From assembly GCA_027924585.1 (NCBI GenBank), contig BSBM01000252.1, positions 806,001-870,000 of the forward strand: a stretch of 64,000 bases of DNA, read 5' to 3'. Positions within the stretch are counted from its first letter, which is position 1; the number at the start of each line of letters is the position of its first letter. Of this stretch, positions 20,127-33,325 are shown piece after piece. The notes beneath the pieces are model-generated. The model was not told where the DNA came from. It worked only from the letters and a program-made list of their open reading frames with translations, and did no database searches. Origin of the DNA: Larix kaempferi (Eukaryota; Streptophyta; Pinopsida; Pinales; Pinaceae). Made by a program: the position numbers and the translations under genes.

Positions 20127-23100
20127 TGTTATCACACCATAGTAGTTGGGCTACTATTTTTGTTGAGTAGAAATCTGCACTTTTCAGAGCTTTGCCTTTA
20201 CAGAGATCAGTTATGATGAGCGGCATTATTTGAGATCACTTGCAGATCAGAGCAGTGTATATCAAATATTGAGTAGACCTTGTGCCAAGGCTGAGCCTTG
20301 AGAGCTTAGATTTGATGACCGATATGACCTTTTGTTTCATACAGTTTCAGACTTTCAGTTCAGTGCCCAGAGTTCCAGTTATATTATTGCAGCAGTGTTT
20401 CATTGGTCCTAGATGATGATGATTGATATGCAGTGATATGACCATTAGACTTGAGATTGTTAGCATTGATTATTATCTTGTTGTTTTAGTCATCTTCATA
20501 GTATTAACTTGGTATATAACCCGTGATGTGGCAGTATTATTAATAAATGAAATGAACTATCTTAGATGGATTTAAAATATAAAATTGGATGTATTACTTG
20601 CACTTTAAGGTTTATTGACTATACTCATTGGTCATTACCCTCGTATGAGCATGGACATGGTATTTCCTGACTTTTTATGTTTGCTAGCTTAGGCACCACA
20701 TTCACTTGACTCCATCCATCCATGACCTTCCTTATTTTGGCTTTCACCCTGGCTTGCCTTTTTTACTTTTGATATGGTGGACTTCCCCACTCCTACCACT
20801 GTGTTGGATAGCATCCACGTTTGTTTTGTGTCTCAGCTCTGAGTTGGTGACAGAACTTGCCTTTGGTGAGTTGGATTTTATGCCTAGATCATTCTAGTTG
20901 GTTGCCCCGATGTGTGGCTTAGTGCGGAATTCCCTCTAATCACATGAGTTGTTGTTGGCTAAAAGTGAAAGCACATGTACTACTTATGGAAATTATTGAA
21001 AATCTCTTATGAAAGCCTATGGAAACCAAATTCTAGAATGTGTTTCTAAACACACGATGAATTAAAGGCTAAAGCAATGAAATGCTAAAGTACCCCTCGA
21101 AGGGTCCAAAAAGGTCTAAAAGCAATGGTTAAATAAATGCTATATCTAAAGATTGTTGACCTCATAAATGTAAATATGCCCTAGATGCAAGCTATGATTA
21201 GTTGTGCTTTTTAACACATGCAAAATCTCAGAGGGGTCATATAGGCCAAAAAGGCCATGGAAATTAAATGAGTGATCCTAATGAACTTGGATCAACTTGA
21301 TGTAGACATGATGCCAAGGTCAAATAAGCACTCTCTAAACAACTTATCCATTTGTGAGGCACTTCCATTCCCTTTTTTTATCTTGTCCAGCACAGTGTGT
21401 AGCTCCCCCTCTCCCCGTCCAAAGTGTCACTTAGTTGAGTTGGTTAAGTCTTCCCTTTTACCTAGCCTTGTCCTTAGCCTTCACCCTTTGCTAGCAGTTA
21501 GGCCATGTCCATTGGATGAGTATGTATTTAAAGCTTTGGTGCAAGTAAGTTATAAACAAAATTGAATAGCTATGTATTAACTACCACTTGATTGATATTT
21601 ATACTTTAAGTTAAGTTGTGAATATGGTTAAAGGAACATGTCTTAGTCAATTGTTATAATATAGTCTTTGGTTGTATTTTGACCTAGTCAAACATAGTTT
21701 GACCATGGTCATTCTTGGGATCCGTGATGAGATGGACCACTTGTGCTTCTTGATGTTGATCTATGGTCCCACATACACCTATTGATGATTCCATATGTTG
21801 GACATATGCTCCAAATGATGATTGATGCAGTTGGACAGTTTTATTATTATTTCCAAATCATCATATTTTACACTGTCTAGGTATGGTGGACCCTACAGAT
21901 GACCCCACAGGTTATCATGAGGTGTATGAGTACTCATCTCTAGTGGATTTGAGTCTTCTGGATCCAATGAGACACTTATCTTTCAGTTCCAGGCACTTCT
22001 GGGCATGATAGTAGCAATTATCCACTTGTTGACCAGTTTGGGCATGTTGATCCAGCCTGCCCAACAGGAGCATTGAAGGCAAATCATTGCCTAGGGCGCT
22101 ACAGAGGAAGGGGGTGGTCCAGCCACTTGCGTTTACCATTACACCCCCCTTCCAAACATGATGGCACCTTCAATTTGACATCGCAGGCACCCTAGAGGCA
22201 GTTTTGGGCACTTTCAGGGTTTTTAGGAGGATTAAAAAATGGAATAAAAAGATCATTGAGGAATTAGATTTGGGCAATTGAGGCAAGGTTTTGGCACTTG
22301 GTCTGCCCAGAGGTCATCCATGGTGTATCCCCCTTCTTCCAGATCAGTTTGCACCAGTCAATGGAGTCCACATAGGCTACAGTAGCTCTTTTATTGTACT
22401 TCTCTCTCTGATGATGGGGATAGGATTTGATCATTTGTGTACTTGGACATGTCATAGACTCATATTTTATATTATTGTGCCATGGGGACATGCTAGTGAA
22501 GGGGATTAATACCTCCTAGCCCCACCATGTGCTCCTAGTGACTTATCTTGGTCTTATTGTTGTGGCACATATGTTATTAGCCACCCCCATGTATGACGTC
22601 ACCCTCATTGAGCCTTTTAGGCTATGACGTCATCACTTAGTTGAGTGATCCATGTCTTATATTGTATTGGCTCATCTTAGCCCTTGATTACATTGTTATG
22701 TCTTTTGATCTCAACCACTAGTTTTCAAAAGTGATTTAGGGTTTTGGTCTTTCTCTCCTATAAAAGGAGGAGATCCCCTCATTGTAAAGACATCTAGAGA
22801 TTTTTGGCTCTTGGCTATTGGAATAAAATTCTATCTTTTGAAGTAATGCTTGGATCTTGGAGTGGATGTTGGTTGTGATGATTGTAAATGCTTTTGTCCA
22901 TTGCACTAGAGGATATCTTGTAGCTATCTTGCATCTTTTTCCATACTTTTGATTTACAGGTGGAGAAGACGTCTTGGAAGGAAAGCGCATTGGTGGGGAG
23001 GCTTGCCCTACAACTTCTTTCCAAATCGTGGATCAAACAGGGAGTGATTTTGTCTTTGTACCAATCATTCTTTGTCATCTATTTCTTGCTTGTATCTACC

Positions 23101-24429
23101 CTCATCTTGTTAGACTGATTGATGCTTTGTCTCATTGGTTTTGACAGGTTAGAGGGGCACACGTGTGGGCTTGGACAAGTCGTTTTGGAAAGAGGGCTTC
23201 AAAATCTTCCATTTGATCTTTGGCAAAGTAATCCTCATCTCAACTAGCATTCATCTCATTATCCAGGTATGCTCTAAATGTTAGCATTTGTCCTCCTTGG
23301 CTTATCCATGGTTTCTAGATCATAAAACCCTCATAATCAAAACCCTTGTATTTTTTATTTTTCAGATCTACTTGGATCTAGCATGCTTTTGGGGATAAAA
23401 TTTAAAACCCACCCCTATAGTATCCACAGCAATTCGGATCTATAGTTTGGTGGTGATTGGCCTTCATTTTGACCCATTTCCCAAAGCATATTAGCCTCTC
23501 CAAGGGAAGTCGCACTTCTTGAGGAGGGCTAGTTGGGATAGTTCCAAGATGTGGGTAGCATAGATTGTTGCTTCATTGAATAGATCAACCCCTAAAACCT
23601 ACCCCTAGTGCTTCACCTTGTTGATTTTCACCTTGTGGGCCCCATTCCTCATTTTGAGGGTTGTCCCCCACTTGGCTCACTTGGTGATGCATTAGATCTA
23701 TGGAGATCTAGCCATGGCTTGTACTTGACATTTAAAACCCACCTTGCTTATCATCTTGACTACCCAGATCTATAATTTGGTGGACATCCGGCTCCAATTG
23801 GCCCTTGATCTAAGGCACTAGTCATCCTTGGGGCAATTCGCACTCCTTGGGTAGGTGGCCATTTGCTAGGTCCCATACTTGGGTATTGCTTTTTCTTCAT
23901 CAAACTTTTAGATTCATGCTATAGCATACCCCTAGTGCCATTTCATTTCAACTTTGACCTTGTGGGCCCAACTTGGACCATTTTCCACTTTTTAAGGAGT
24001 GGGCCCCACTTGGCTAATTTTCATGGTACTAGATCTATCTAGATCTACTAATTCAACTTCATAAGTGGCCCTTATCATTCATTGGTTGAACCATTTGTCA
24101 TTTCATAAGCCTCCTCAACCATATCCTAACTCTTTGGGTTCATTTACTTATCCTAGATCTAGATCTCATTTCATCTTGGTTTTTCGTTATTTCATCATCA
24201 CATTTCCCTAGGAAGCCTTGATTGCATTTGCTAACCTTCATTGGCTAAGCTAGGGTCTCCCCTTTGGTCTTGCTTAGGCTTGATCTAAAGTGAAGAGTGC
24301 CTCGGTTATCGTGACACCCAACTTGCATTGGGAACCGTGGCATCTCTTGGGTCACCTCTTTAGTTGTCCAACACCTCTACCATCCCGGATGGTATACCTT
24401 TAGGGACAACTACAAGTTGTGTGATAACA
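20127..24429 (+). mobile_element. Family-1 solo LTR B (4.3 kb) nested in the copia element
   Basis: The ends TGTTATCACAC and GTGTGATAACA form a perfect 11-bp terminal inverted repeat. The flanks are GTACC (20122-20126) and ATACC (24430-24434), a 5-bp target duplication with one change. Removing the LTR and one duplicate joins the copia frame cleanly (IGT to TILLGNRRDKLYFLHG). The promoter TATAAAA is at 22759. No internal region is present, so it arose by LTR-LTR recombination. Confidence 0.9.
22759..22765 (+). promoter_or_regulatory. LTR B promoter TATA box
   Basis: TATAAAA followed by GGAGGAGATCCCC, 2.6 kb into the LTR and aligned with the TATA boxes of the sister LTRs A and C. Confidence 0.6.
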
Positions 24430-24759
24430 ATACCACAATACTACTTGGGAATAGAAGAGACAAGCTTTATTTTCTGCATGGAGAGGTAATATTTCCAAGG
24501 TCCAAGTGGATGGTTATCTTTGTCAAAATCTGAAGCTGAGGCAGGTGCACAGATGATACCTTCAGATGAGGAGAGCAGTATTGGAAGGAGACTCAGCTAG
24601 TATGAAGGCTATGAGCAGGCACAGGGGTTTAGAGAGGATTCCCCTCGACATTAATCTCCAGGTCATACTCCAAAGCAAGAGGGAGTTGCTCCAAAGGACA
24701 GAGACTCGGGTGGTGGAGATATAGGCATTGTCGAAAGGACCTCCCTTGTTAAGAGGGAG
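24430..24759 (+). pseudogene. Copia element, resumed pre-integrase segment and internal deletion
   Basis: The first 40 codons continue the gag-pre-integrase domain (LLGNRRDKLYFLHG). Frameshifts and stops then follow in an acidic linker (EAEAGAQ, SDEESS). Integrase core, reverse transcriptase and RNase H are absent, so most of pol was deleted before or after the LTR insertion. The segment ends with the purine tract AAGAGGGAG immediately before the 3' LTR. Confidence 0.82.
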
Positions 24760-25315
24760 TGTTAGTTTTTATAACTCGGTTGGTCCTTCCCCATGATTTT
24801 GATGTCACATGGGGGGGGACAAAGTTGTCTTTCCTAGTGTTACTTTGTAAATATAATAAAGTGACTTTTATATTTTAAAAATGAGTTTCACTTAGGTAAT
24901 GTAGGTCCCTTATGTAAATGTGCATTTATTTATTATTAAAAGGAATTAAATGTGCAATTAATGGTGACCCTTTAGGTCTTTAATCCTAGCCATTCATTGA
25001 GGAAGTTAGGGTTATTGAAGGTAGTTAGGGTTCATGAGGGGTTTAAGTGATTATTTAAACACTTTGAAAGAAGAAGAAGAGACATCAAGAGAGAAGAAGA
25101 CAAGTGAGAGAGAGAGAAATTAAATCTTGAAGGAGATTTATGTTTTGTGAGAGTTGTTCATCAAGACAACTTGAAGGCATAATTCTCTAGAAATTCATGT
25201 AGCATTCATTGGGCTGTACAGCCAAACCATACAGCCATCATTGCAGACCATACAAGCACAAAAAACGAGGCAAATTGTTGGCACAGATTTCAAGACAATT
25301 GAGGTCGAGTTTGGC
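24760..25315 (+). mobile_element. Copia element, truncated 3' LTR
   Basis: It begins TGTTAGTTTTTATAACTCGG after the purine tract and follows the 5' LTR with scattered differences to about GAGTTTGGC at 25315. There it switches abruptly to an inverted copia fragment. Nearly half of the LTR is lost. Confidence 0.85.
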
Positions 25316-26937
25316 CACATGGCAATCTAAGTCTGTCTTTGAAACATTAAGGAACACATCCCTCGTCCTCATCATATGGCTAGATGCACCACTATCCACT
25401 AAGAAAAGAAACACAGGCAACTCATGCAGCTTCTGCGGCTCAAATCTTCTCCTCAAATCTTCCCAGATCTATCCTTATTACCAAATTTGTCTATTGTTGC
25501 CATATCGACTTCTTTTCCCCTTTGGATTGATCTCTTTATGCAAAGAGTCTTCCTGTCATCCCCTGATCTCTAGATGAAAGTCCTTCTCCACCAATCTGAG
25601 ATCCTTGACTCTCATTCCTTCGTGGCTCTAACACTTGAGCAAAAGTTCGTCTTTGCTCCAAAGTGGATGATGTCGACACATGAGCAAAATTCCTCCTTTG
25701 CTCCTATTACTATATGCTTTCTTGTTGCTTAGATCTCTAAGTTAAAGTCCTTCTTCACCTGCCCAAGACCATCTTGCTAGTTGTCTAACCTTCTTCCATG
25801 TCTCAACAAACCACCAAACACATCTGCTTTCTACTGTCGGATTTGTTGCTCGTTGCTCGAACCTGCTTCCTACTGCCCAAACCTGCTCACTGCCCAAATA
25901 TGCTACCTACTGTTGCCTAAGCCTGTTGCAACCTACTACTACTGCCCTAGGGTTTTTTGGGCACGGCCTTGACCTTTTTCTGGGCTACCTAAGCTTTTAT
26001 GCTTGCTGCCCGAACCTTTATGGCTGCTACCTGAGGTCTTTTCTGGGCTTCCCAGTGATTTTCTGCTTGCTGCCCAAATTTTCTAGGTTGTACTAGGCTA
26101 CCCAATAATTTCTTGGCCACTGCTCTACAACTGCCAGAACTGCCCAAGCAATTTCCTCGGCTGACGACGGATCGTCCTCTTGCTGGCGGCTTGGCCACTG
26201 GCCCTGGTGGTTTGGTGGCTAGTTTCGGCCCCTTTTCTTTCCATCGTCACTCCTCTTGTCGTCACGTCCATCCTTCCTTGCAGTTGTTCTACTGGCCACA
26301 TCAACCCACCACTACCCATCCACAGCAGCCACGTTCCAATGGTTTTTGCACCCATCACCTCCTCTCTTCATGCCCGTGGCATCACACAGTTGGCAGCTCT
26401 GTGCCCAACTCACCGCTCCTCTTTGTCGGCATTCTACTACAACTCCCAAGCCTGCAACCTCATTCATGCTACCCATGTCTACAGTTCGCGTCCAGCCCTC
26501 ACACATCCACGAGTGGCTGCATCTGCTTTCCATCTCCCCGACTGCACTTCCATCCATCCACTCTCGACACCCGCATCCACGTCCTACTCAGAGGCCCGAT
26601 TGGTCATCCCTGCAATAGATCCACGTCGACCGTCACCTGCCGCAATCTCCTCTGCCCAGCTCGAGTTTGTCTCCCTCAACTACTTCCAATCCCACTCACT
26701 CTGTGTGATTGATGTGTGTCACCTCCTCTCCTTAGACTTTCATTTATATCATTACAGTGACTAAAATACCATGGGCCCTCTAGATCTCCTAAGTGATTTT
26801 GGATCACATGAGATCTACGACTACGACTTAATCTTTTGTTGACACAAGCAAGCTCCTACAGAGGTTTTCTGGACAACTCCTACATGCCCGACACCTAGAC
26901 TATGTAAAGGTACCTGTCCGAGCTACAAAAACTAACA
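25316..26937 (-). mobile_element. Inverted copia fragment: 5' LTR start to protease
   Basis: On the minus strand the piece starts at 26937 with TGTTAGTTTTTGTAGCTCGG, a copia-type LTR start. It runs through GC-rich LTR or leader sequence and a decayed gag, and ends at 25316 in the protease. The frame at about 25316-25456 reads LVDSGASSHMMRT, the copia protease active site. No methionine-tRNA primer site was found, so the LTR 3' border is unknown. Long open frames on either strand between 26113 and 26764 look like GC-rich chance frames. Confidence 0.65.
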
Positions 26938-26939
26938 AT

Positions 26940-28110
26940 CATCTCTTCCCTTTCTTTGTTCCAGGTTTGTGGTTCCATCTTGTTTACGAGTATCTAGGCA
27001 TCCTAGAGATTGATGGTTCGGTTGGTTCGTTGGCAGTGGGAGTGTAGTTGAGTTGGGTGGGATATAGCCTCTCATTCAATTTGTTGTTGGCGAGATCAGG
27101 GGGTATGTGTGGCGAAGTTGTCATGTTTTCAGGCAAGACAACTAAGTCAAAAAGGTAATGTTTGCTGGTGAGACCTCTAGAACTCCGGGATCTGCTTGTG
27201 GAAGAAGTTGAGATCACTTGCTCAATATTTTGGGCTCCTTGCCTCAGATTGCCCCTCAATCATGGAGTTGTGTACTATTATTCCAGAGTCTAAGCTACTA
27301 AAATTGAATAATGTTATGCCTAGGCCCTTTTGGTGAGATTGGTGGTGGAGCATTGGAGTCCCACTATTGCGGTGACTCTAACCATCTATATTCAGCACGT
27401 CATCAGAGTCACCCCCTCTTGCCTGTTCTCAATGAGAGGTTGACATTGTTAGACCCATAGACTCGACGGGTCCATCGGCTTCACAATGTTTGGCCAGTGC
27501 AGCTGTCTTATAAGCTGCACGTGTTTGCTTGGTTGGTTATCTAATAGGGGGTCCCTTCCAAAGCCAAAATGGCCAAGTATGGCCTTTCTGATAGTATTTG
27601 CCAAGGGTGTTAAAGTGTGGAGATGGTCTAACACATCTTTTAGGATTGCAAGATTGCCAGTAGTATTGGAGTTTTCTTGAGGATCAACATCCTGGCTTGT
27701 TTCAGAACAATATCTATTGGAGGAATGCATTATTTGGAGAAGAATGTTTCCTTGTCCGTGAGTCATTTTCCGGTTTGTGGCATTGTTTACGGATCTTTAC
27801 TTTGTTTGTGATATGGAAGCTCAGGTGCAGGTATGTGTTTGACTAAGAGATTAGCTCTGTTTCCGCATTTGTTGCTCTATGGAAAGATGAGGTACGGCAC
27901 CAATTATTAGCTATGGGAGCATTGTTGATCAAGGATGCCAAAAAGTTGGATCCTCCTGTATATTCTGATTTCATTTCTGCTCTGGTGAGTCTCAGGAAGA
28001 GGTTATGATAGGCATTGTATATACCCTTCCACTTTCAGTTTTCTGTTTGTAAATACATTTATGTGAATTTAAGAAGTATTTGTCAATAAAAAATAGTAAA
28101 TAACAAATAG
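26940..28110 (+). pseudogene. LINE ORF2 C-terminal fragment
   Basis: Between 27485 and 27680 the plus strand, over several frames and stops, encodes a zf-RVT-like segment (LSYKLHVFAWL, VPSKAKMAKYGL). It is followed to about 28010 by the usual LINE tail (LFGEECFL, LWHCLRIFTLFVIWKLR, FVALWKDEV, SALVSLRKRL). An A-rich stretch near 28085 may be the decayed poly(A) end. Multiple stops and frameshifts show an old copy. The 5' limit is uncertain. Confidence 0.6.
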
Positions 28111-28305
28111 AATCCATGTTGATAAGTATCTTACTCCAGCACATTCATTTCAAAAATATCAAGGCAGCACGAATGCACAGAAAGTTTAGAAGGAAAGGGA
28201 CAAAACACTAAAAAGTCTTCAATGAACTTGCTTCCCACATAATACAGCACCTAAAGTAACTTGAATAACCAACGATAGTAGACTCTAGAATAATAATAAT
28301 TTTAC

Positions 28306-28414
28306 CTCCAGCAATAGGTTCATAAGATGTGAATCATTTCGAATGTGCTGCTGCATAGCTCTAGGATTTACAGCTGAGCCATCTGGATTTAGACTCAAAT
28401 CATTTGTCCCTGTC
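28306..28414 (-). CDS. DDI1: DDI1 exon, linker after ubiquitin-like domain
   Basis: The exon runs from an acceptor ending ATATGCAG to a donor GTAAAA and contributes one base plus 36 codons. It encodes TGTNDLSLNPDGSAVNP followed by RAMQQHIRNDSHLMNLLLE. Plant DDI1 proteins have a closely similar segment (NPDGSA, QQHIR.DS.LM) right after the ubiquitin-like domain, in the helical domain preceding the protease. The reading frame agrees with the exons on both sides. The surrounding few hundred bases are AT-rich intron. A LINE 3' end lies about 0.3 kb to the left on the opposite strand. Confidence 0.92.
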
Positions 28415-29439
28415 CTGCATATAAAATTGAATTGCAAGAAGTCACAAGGCATGACATTGACACTGGAAGATACCCAAGTAACGATAAGGGGCAAAGCAAA
28501 TGAAACAGAACCAGGAAGCTTACAAAATTCAACTTTTCAATTTTCCTTATACTGTTAAGAGTTTAGAGTGAGCATCATGGTGCATAAATATAATCAACAG
28601 AGCAACCCCATACATATGATACTCTGTAGATATACACGCACAATAAATCAAAAGGATAAACCCAAGAACATGTGATATGAATGCGTACCTTCATACCCAA
28701 ATATGCAATAGATTGCAATATGTATTTCACATGATCAAATGACTTGAAGACTATATGACCTTGTGGCAACTCATATATATATATATATGGACAGATAGAT
28801 AGGTGTTGAGGGTGGGTGACCAACCTTAACACCACAAAGGCACTAATGTAACCAAGCAGGACTACATAATGGGCGTTAGAGGGTTATGAGTGTCACAAAT
28901 ACAAGACGAACCAATATAAAACTGAAATCACCTCTTCAGCTTGACTTGCAGACACAAAGAAGGCAAGGTGGCAAAATAAGACAACCTTTGTAACAAGTCA
29001 GCTACTACAGATCTCGACAAAAACTTAGTCATATAATTGACCAAGTAAATATTACATCCCAACATCCCCTCTATATACACTGGAGAAAAATATGGTCAAA
29101 TAATGGTCAAATAAACATTACAAGAATAACCCCTTTTAATGGCTATTTGGGTAGGGAATACAATCATTACCAACAAGGACAATAACCTTACATGAACAAT
29201 ATGCAGAAAAGTTCTCAGTAGAGATAAAATAAAATAATTTGATTAATGTCCAATGAATGACCAAGAAAGTAGGTAAATGGGAGTCAAAAGTACAACCTGT
29301 GCAAATACATAGTAAGAATGCAAAGGCAATTCCTATTACTAATCCACAAAAATTCAAAAAGGCATTAAGGAGCTAGTTCAGAGCAATAAAAGTACTACAG
29401 ATACAAAACAAATGTCAAGCATAAAAGGCAGACATCAAG
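28415..29439. other. DDI1 intron, no gene recognised
   Basis: AT-rich sequence with an (AT)n run at about 28773-28788. A stretch near 29240-29330 resembles 46430-46500 (ATTAATGTCCA..AATGAC), so a low-copy repeat is probably present. Confidence 0.4.
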
Positions 29440-29830
29440 ATGAATCAAAGATGGAAGCAAAATTGGTTTAATTGCATGTATGCACCGCATGAATTCTTGT
29501 TCTCCAACATCTTTCATTTGAGATCAGAACCTGAAGAGGACATATCGACAGTCAAGAGCATTAATGGAAGTCTCTCCTTTAACCTCTTGGATCTCTGCAT
29601 CCAGACAAAGGTCCACCATGAAAATATCTTGTGGAATATTCTCTACTCAGAGGTGTGGGCGCCTATCCTGCTCAAGTCGGATTTGGCCCATACCAAGATA
29701 GTTCAACCCTTCTTGCTTCATCGCATTATCAAATGCAAGGGGATGATTCCTCAACACATCATTCAGGAAGAGTTTGTAGCACACCCCTTCCAAATCAAGA
29801 TCGTCTTCAAAGTTTCAAACTACTAGAGTT
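29440..29830 (+). pseudogene. Possible non-LTR retroelement protein fragment
   Basis: A 128-residue frame ends HTKIVQPFLLHRIIKCK, then PQHIIQEEFVAHPFQIK. The style (short basic helices, an H.I..EF.AHPF pattern) resembles the region before the C-terminal finger in some land-plant non-LTR polyproteins, and the fragment at 16860 could be its continuation. This rests on memory of the family and is weak. No catalytic motif is visible. Confidence 0.3.
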
Positions 29831-31974
29831 GTTGCATAATCTCTGAAAATTTATTGACTCAACAACCAATAGGAAATGGTACCCATATCTTTCCTTCCAT
29901 TCTTTGGAGACCACTGCCCAATCCACCCATTAATCTTCGAAGGCCATTGCCGAATCAAAGGTATCTCGTTTCCTTCAGTCAGTTGGGATATAGATGGACC
30001 ACCTTCCCTCATAAAGGTACTCTTTAGATACTCTTGTTCTCAACTATTTTGTACAATAGTTGCACTTCCGATGAGCCGCCATTTGATGAGCATGATTTAT
30101 GTTCATATCCAGTATATCTGAAGTTCCAGTTGCAATAATTGGCCAACTTTGGCTAACCGGTTTTATTTTTCAGTCAAAATGACCATGGCCCCACGGGGTT
30201 TGTAATAAGTGTGCTAGTAGAATTTTTGAGTGGCTCAGTCTCCCATGACTTGGTTATGCAACTAAGGCATTCCAGGGAGTTTTTTCCCTTGTCAATTACG
30301 CTTTGCCTATAGCCGAGTAATAAGCGACAAAGTTTTCTCCCGCTTCCTCCAATGCTAGAATGCCCGATTTTGAAAATTTGAGCCTTGGGGGGTTATTAGA
30401 GTCCAACTGATGCATACAAGCCTACTAGACACCATGTATGTCTTAGATGGTCATTTTATAGGGTCCTCGTCCAATAAAAACACTGTCCGAAAAAAATTTA
30501 CCGGACGTGTTGGATGAGTTTTTATTATTTTTATTATTTTTAATTATTTTTCCAAATATTTAATTGGAAAAATCAAATTTGTAATATGTCAGTCATCCGA
30601 GGGTGGATTTCAGAGTTTGAAGGCTTGATTCATAAGCCAAAAATACACATGACCCCGGACCAGCTTTTCCTAAGTTTTGGATGTCAATTTAGCCTCATAA
30701 TTAATAATTTCTCAAAAAACTCATTTACAGAGAAATTATTAATTAAAATATAAAAAATCATTATTTTGGAGATAATCCAAATCTCTCCAAAATAATCCAA
30801 ATTGAATAAAATAAAAGGTTAATTGACATGGCACAGGGCATTAATGAAGATTCCAATCAACTCCAAAAGCATTCAGTGAGGTCTCCAGTTAGCACAAGTC
30901 AATCTCTTCAAAAGAATTCGCCCTCCCTCATGCAAAATTCGATTTGGTGATGTGGAGAGTGATTAATGGATTGGTGTGCTTGTATTAATGGCTAAAGTGG
31001 GCGCCCTCCTTGGATTGTGGCCATCTCATGGCTTGGCTCCTTTACAACTCGAGTTACAATGAATACAACACAAGCTCTTGTCTCCCATGAGAGCTCACGT
31101 CTTCTCCCATAGAGCTCACGTCAATCCTAAGTGGGAGATGCCCATTGGCTTGGTGATAATTACGAGGGTTGGATGGGAGGTGCCTTGCCAAGGTGGAGGC
31201 CACCTCCCCATCCACATGTGCTTCAAACTCAAGTTTGCTCTTGGAACTTCACTCCAAGCCTAGATTGTGATTGGAATTCGATTCTCTCATGTGCCATGTG
31301 GCTCTCTTCAAGGCCAATTTGACTTAGGGTTTTAGCTTGCTAGTTTTGTATAAAGAGGATGCCTTTGGGCACTCTTATGATGGAGAATTGGGCATAGAAA
31401 CTCTAGTGAAATTGTAAGCATTCTTTGTTAATAAAATATTTTCGACTTTGGAGGTCACTTGCATTGGCTCTTGGCATTGTGTCTTCATTCTATGATGAAG
31501 TAATATCTCTTTCACCCTACTCTTTGATTTCAATTTTGATTATTGTATGCTTATTGAAGACTAACAATCTAGTACTTAGGCTTCTAATCAAATTGTTATT
31601 GAGTGTTTGTGTCTTCAGGGGTTGCATCTAGTGGAAGATTTTGGCATCTAATACCTTCACTATGCAGGAACTCTATTGTTGATGGTCTTTTGTTTGCAAG
31701 GGTTCAAGCAATTTCGATCTTTCTTGCCTCATCCATCAACAACAAACTCTACTTTTTTCGGTTACTAGTTACTTGTTCTACCTCTAAGCTGTGGAAACTC
31801 CTAGATCTACCCTTCTCCAAGCCTAGATCTCTCCCATCAAGTCTATTTTTGCTTTCAATAGGCTTGACCTTGCCTCGTTTTTTCTCCTTCTAGCTTCCCT
31901 CCTTCTCGTTTTCTTCTCTTCACCATTCGCTGGCTGCCCACTGTTTGTCTTGATCCTTACCTTCTTTTGCTGCT

Positions 31975-32090
31975 CGCTGCCCTGAATCTCAGCCTGTTTC
32001 TCTTTAACTCGCTGCCCCAAATCTCAGCACATTTCCTTTGCCTTTCGCTGCCCCAAATCTCAGCCTGTTTCCTTTGCCTTTCACTGCCCT
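31975..32090. repeat. 35-36 bp tandem repeat in LTR D
   Basis: Units starting CGCTGCCC at 31975, 32010, 32046 and (as CACTGCCC) 32082 share AATCTCAGC and TTTCTCTTT/TTTCCTTTG. Confidence 0.8.
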
Positions 32091-33141
32091 CCTCTTCCAC
32101 TTTCGCTCCTCTCCATTTCTAGCTTTGGCCTTCATTCGTTTGCCTTCTTCCTTGTCCTCAAAACCTTCTTCCAAAACACTCCTTAAAAAACTCTAAAAAG
32201 AACTTGTAGTTTCATTTTGTCTTAGAGTAGTTTTATTTTTGTTTAGAGTAGTTCTCTTTGCTAGTTTAGAGTTAGTTTTTAGGATCTAGTTTTAGTTTCA
32301 TGCTAGTTCTTATCTCTTAGATTTAATCTCATTCTAGTTTGTATTAGGTTGTTAGTTTGCATATTAAATCTTATTCTTAGACTTAGTTTCATTTTAGTTT
32401 GCATTTCATTTTTTTTATTCTTAGATTTAGTTTCTTTTAAAAGTTTGCATGTTTAGTATTAGATCTCATTTGAAAGTTAGGCTTGCACACTTAGCTAGTT
32501 TCATTTAAAGTTAAAACTTGCATTAGAAAAAAGAATGTGCATATAGATTAGTTGTTAGTTTGCATCCAGTTTCCATTATTGCTCGTAGATCTTAGATTTG
32601 TTTTGATTTTGACTAATGCTAATGGGTGTATGAGTATTGGACTTTTTTTTTGGTTGTAGGTGTTGAGAAGAGAAATTGCAAAAGTGAAGCAAGAAGACAA
32701 ACTTAAAACCATTTGGAGATCTTCCAAAGAAGAAGAAATCATCAAGAAGAGCAATAAATCATAAGAAAGACCCAAAACCAATGATGATGTTGACCAAGAA
32801 GATTTAAAACTTCTCATTCTCCTTTTGTAAAAGAAGTCATAAGACTTCTCGTTTCAAGCACTTCTCATTTTCAGTTTCTCTCATTGGTTGAAAATCCTCA
32901 TAAAGTTGCAATCATTAATAAAAGATCATTTTGAGTGGGGTTTTTAAGTCCCCACTCCCAACTTCCCCCATTTGGGGAAGTTTGTTGTGTGTTGTTTTGC
33001 TTACTTTTCCGCACTTAGCTTAGTTTGCTTTCAATGATTTTTCTCACACATTGCAAGTACACTACATATTTCCATTGCTAAATTAATCAAACTACTTGCA
33101 CTTTATTTTTTTGTCTTGCATATCATTTAGTGTAGATAAGT

Positions 33142-33325
33142 CTCTTGAACTTGTCGCACGACGAGTCAAGAGCACTCTCTATCGAAGAGCATACTTGTAT
33201 TGTTGCATTGCATTGCATGTAGATTAACTAAGACTCTTGAACTTTGTCATAAGACGAAGTCAAGAGCACTCTCTGTCGGAGAGGTCTCATTGTGGTCTTA
33301 ATAAAATACTTCAAACTCACACCCC
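33142..33325. repeat. 92-bp tandem duplication in LTR D
   Basis: CTCTTGAACTT...CAAGAGCACTCTCT occurs at 33142 and again at 33234, with inner differences. Confidence 0.65.

Noticed and set aside
26113-26764. Three overlapping long frames (up to 199 codons) in GC-rich DNA
   Set aside because: They overlap on both strands, are rich in Pro, Ser and His with no domain, and lie inside the inverted copia LTR/leader region. GC-rich chance frames explain them.
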